64,000 nt of DNA from Oegoconia quadripuncta (taxonomy: Eukaryota > Arthropoda > Insecta > Lepidoptera > Autostichidae), in NCBI GenBank assembly GCA_949316235.1, contig OX438748.1, positions 35,928,036-35,992,035 on the forward strand. The letters run 5' to 3'. Under the pieces are notes generated by a model. That model ran no database searches. It was given only the letters and a program-made list of their open reading frames with translations, and had not been told where the DNA came from. Below, piece after piece: positions 62,090 through 64,000 of this stretch. Each line of letters begins with the position of its first letter. Position 1 is the first letter of the stretch. Position numbers and translations under genes: made by a program.

Positions 62090-62297
62090 CTACATTTTTA
62101 AACAATTTACAAACTTTATTTTTTGTAGACAATCAGCACAGCACAGTCCAATTGTCCTTGCAAATTTGGCGCTTTGTGATTTGATTTTCACGTCTTTAGA
62201 TCTTGGACAAAAGATACATCTGCCTTTGGAAATTGATAGAGGGGCTGTCGTAGAAGATTCGAGTCCCTCAATTTCCATACTTCGTCTCATCTATTTT
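62090..62297 (-). pseudogene. Possible piggyBac-like transposase C-terminal remnant
   Basis: The minus-strand frame has KGRCIFCPRSKDVKIKSQ then KFARTIGLCCADC. Spacing of the first Cys pair, the basic stretch and the last Cys pair resembles the C-terminal Cys-rich finger of piggyBac-type (DDE_Tnp_1_7) transposases. The middle Cys pair is absent and the upstream catalytic core is not present. Weak, short, degenerate. Confidence 0.4.
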
Positions 62298-63229
62298 GCA
62301 ATAGTTCAACAAAATCTGACTTCTATAAAACTCTCTTCAGGTATATCAAAGCAACTCTGCACGCATGCAAGTGAATTTTGAAGTAATGACCGTTTTAGGA
62401 AGCTACTAGGCTTGTAGAGAAGATAGTTACAAAATTCGAGGAATGATACAACTTTGAATGTGCACTGGGGTCCAAGTGAACCCCGCGGAGTTAACAAAAC
62501 TTTTACAACGTTAACACTTTATACTATAATCCAGATTGTCAAATACATGCAGTTATGAGAAATGTTGAGGGCCCGCTCCTTACCTCACTTTTCTTGGTTC
62601 AAGTCGAGTCTGACCATTTTTGATCTTCATTCCATTACAATAAGGTCCAAATTTGATCATAACCGATGAATAGCGTGCGCCTCACCCCGTGGCGCCGACA
62701 CCGGCAGACACCATAGTTCATACCTCGTTACTGGTAGGGCTGCAGCTTTTTTTTTGCAATTTACCTTTGATACAAAAAGAGGAGTGTTTTAAGTTTGACG
62801 CCTTGTAACCCCTAGCATATTTGGGGGACTGGCTAGCTTATGTCAAACAGATGGAACACCACAACGATTCAAAAACCTAACGTTATTTAAATTGAGTCAC
62901 AAGATGTGATTGCCAGATGGTTCTTAGCCATGTTTGGTGGTAGTCGACTAAGTAGATATTTAACTTTGTGTCAGATTAGTGGCCACCCCTGTAGTCCCCG
63001 GATTGATCACCTCAGAACAACCGGGACCTAGAGTTTAACGTGCCCTCAGGTCCAACTCCTGATCCTCCCAGCGCTTGTCTTGTTTGTAAAACTTAATAAA
63101 CTTTATTGATCAGACACGGCCAGTATATCAAGGCACTTACATGACAACTCGGCATACATTGCTGTTTATATTTAAATATAATTAACAAGTCGCCTAACAA
63201 TGTCAGTAATGTACGAGTATGTATCTCGC
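62298..63229. other. No gene seen; old repeats
   Basis: 62455-62490 (TGCACTGGGGTCCAAGTGAA, CCCCGCGGAGTTAAC) could be an end of a piggyBac-like element going with the frame at 62090. 62816-62865 has an S1-like CATATTTGGGGGACTGGCTA (minus). 63016-63055 repeats the phrase at 25015. No gene. Confidence 0.35.
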
Positions 63230-63660
63230 CTGAATCATAATCATATCAGCCACAGGACATCCACTGCTGAACATAGACCTCCCCCATAGCTTTTCAGAGC
63301 CATAAATTTGCCTGCATCCAGCGATTTCGCACAACCATCCACCTTGTGAGTGGACGTCCTACGCAGCGCGTGCCAATGCGTGGTCACCACTCGAGAACTT
63401 TAATGCCCCACCGGCCATCAGCTGTTCGAGCTATGTGCCCTGCCCAGCGCCACTTCAATTTATTAATCCGCTGGACTATATCAGTGACCTTCATTCGTCT
63501 ACGGATTTCCTCATTCCTGATTCGATCACGTAGTGAAACGCCGAGCATCGTCCTCTCTATGGAGAGCTATGGCTCGTTGCATGACTTTGAGCTTTCTTAT
63601 GAGGCCCATAGTGAGAGACTACCTTTCAGTGCCATACGTCATCACTGGTAACACACATTG
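63230..63660 (-). pseudogene. RTE-like LINE: RT C-terminal region and 3' end, decayed
   Basis: On the minus strand, in several frames: MTYGTEMVVSH (63645 side), VIESGMRKSVDE, GAGHIARTADGRWG, KVLEWWPRIGTRCVGRPLTRW, NRWMQANLWL, and GEVYVQQWMS next to the 3' end at 63245. The order is that of RTE-type RT C-termini, but stops and frame changes separate the pieces. The 3' end is marked by TCATAATCATATCAGCC. About 140 codons of the original protein are represented. Confidence 0.8.
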
Positions 63661-64000
63661 ATTAAAACTTCAAACTTCAAGCATTTATTTCAACGTAAGA
63701 TACATGATATCATTTGTTAAATGTCAATTTAAATCTATTTGAAATAAAATAGGGCTAAGCATTTTTCGGTCAGTCAGTATGTCCAAGCTACCACCGCTTC
63801 GGAAAGGGAAATCATCTGTGGGAAAAGAAGCGGCACAAGAAACCTACAGGATCATTTTCTTCGCTTTTCTTTTTATATATATAAAAGTATACAACTAATA
63901 CAATTTTATAATTTTTGGGAGCTATGCGAAGTATATCAAGCGTTTTTTTCATTCAGGTAGTCACTAATTTTGTAAAACCTTTTTTTGTTAATGTTGTTTT
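63661..64000 (-). repeat. Probable LINE 3' end, minus strand, runs off the window
   Basis: CTTCAAACTTCAAGCATTTA then TTTCAACGTAAGATACATGA, GAAGCGGCACAAGAAACCTA and ATCATTTTCTTCGCTTTTC. The layout (TTTGAAG tail, then 3' UTR) is like other minus-strand LINE ends here. CAAGAAAC recurs with the 36715 and 46963 ends (CAAGCAAGAAACTCG). No frame is convincing. Confidence 0.4.

Overview
This window looks like lepidopteran (moth or butterfly) nuclear DNA. It holds one conserved host coding exon. Nearly everything else is non-coding DNA filled with transposable-element copies, tRNA-derived SINEs, RTE-like and CR1/jockey-like retrotransposon remnants, MITEs and simple repeats. The repeat types, the AT-rich composition and a retinal-homeobox (Rx) exon all point to Lepidoptera. 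Species cannot be named from sequence alone.

Host gene: positions 647-888 (+) encode the first 46 residues of a paired-class homeodomain of the Rx/RAX type. A clean splice donor follows at 889, at the classic homeodomain 46/47 intron site. The rest of the homeodomain (recognition helix) is not found downstream. The remaining ~63 kb is therefore most simply one very large Rx intron, or intron plus flank. No other host exon is convincing.

Mobile DNA: two nearly complete non-LTR retrotransposons dominate. LINE A (minus strand, about 8257-11495) carries endonuclease plus reverse transcriptase, interrupted by a single in-frame TAG. A 3' fragment of the same family lies at 19576-19734. LINE B (plus strand, about 51850-57236) has an intact ORF1 (PHD-like zinc finger, coiled coils, SGNH-esterase-like C-terminus) and an ORF2 (endonuclease plus RT) broken once at a nine-A run. 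It ends in a GATT tail. Many shorter fragments belong to at least six other LINE families. They include an RT fragment at 5642-5977, a twin-primed (5'-inverted) insertion at 6274-6482 and a decayed RTE end at 63230-63660.

Four tRNA-headed SINE families (called S1 to S4 here) are scattered over both strands, some nested in or interrupted by other elements. DNA-transposon-like inverted-repeat elements are at 16645-17051 and 46530-46959 (one family, TA target), 26033-26747 (about 180-bp arms), 59433-59876 (38-bp terminal repeats with GTAA duplication), 18488-18669 and 48771-48947. Tandem repeats include a 71-bp minisatellite (about 13330-13780), about 60 copies of a 7-bp unit (41119-41541), a hairpin-forming 18-bp unit (58505-58576) and long CA/GT runs.

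I see no CRISPR, operon, bacterial or viral gene system. The most notable items are the near-intact LINEs, the unusual ORF1/ORF2 junction of LINE B, the inverted-repeat elements and the probable giant Rx intron.
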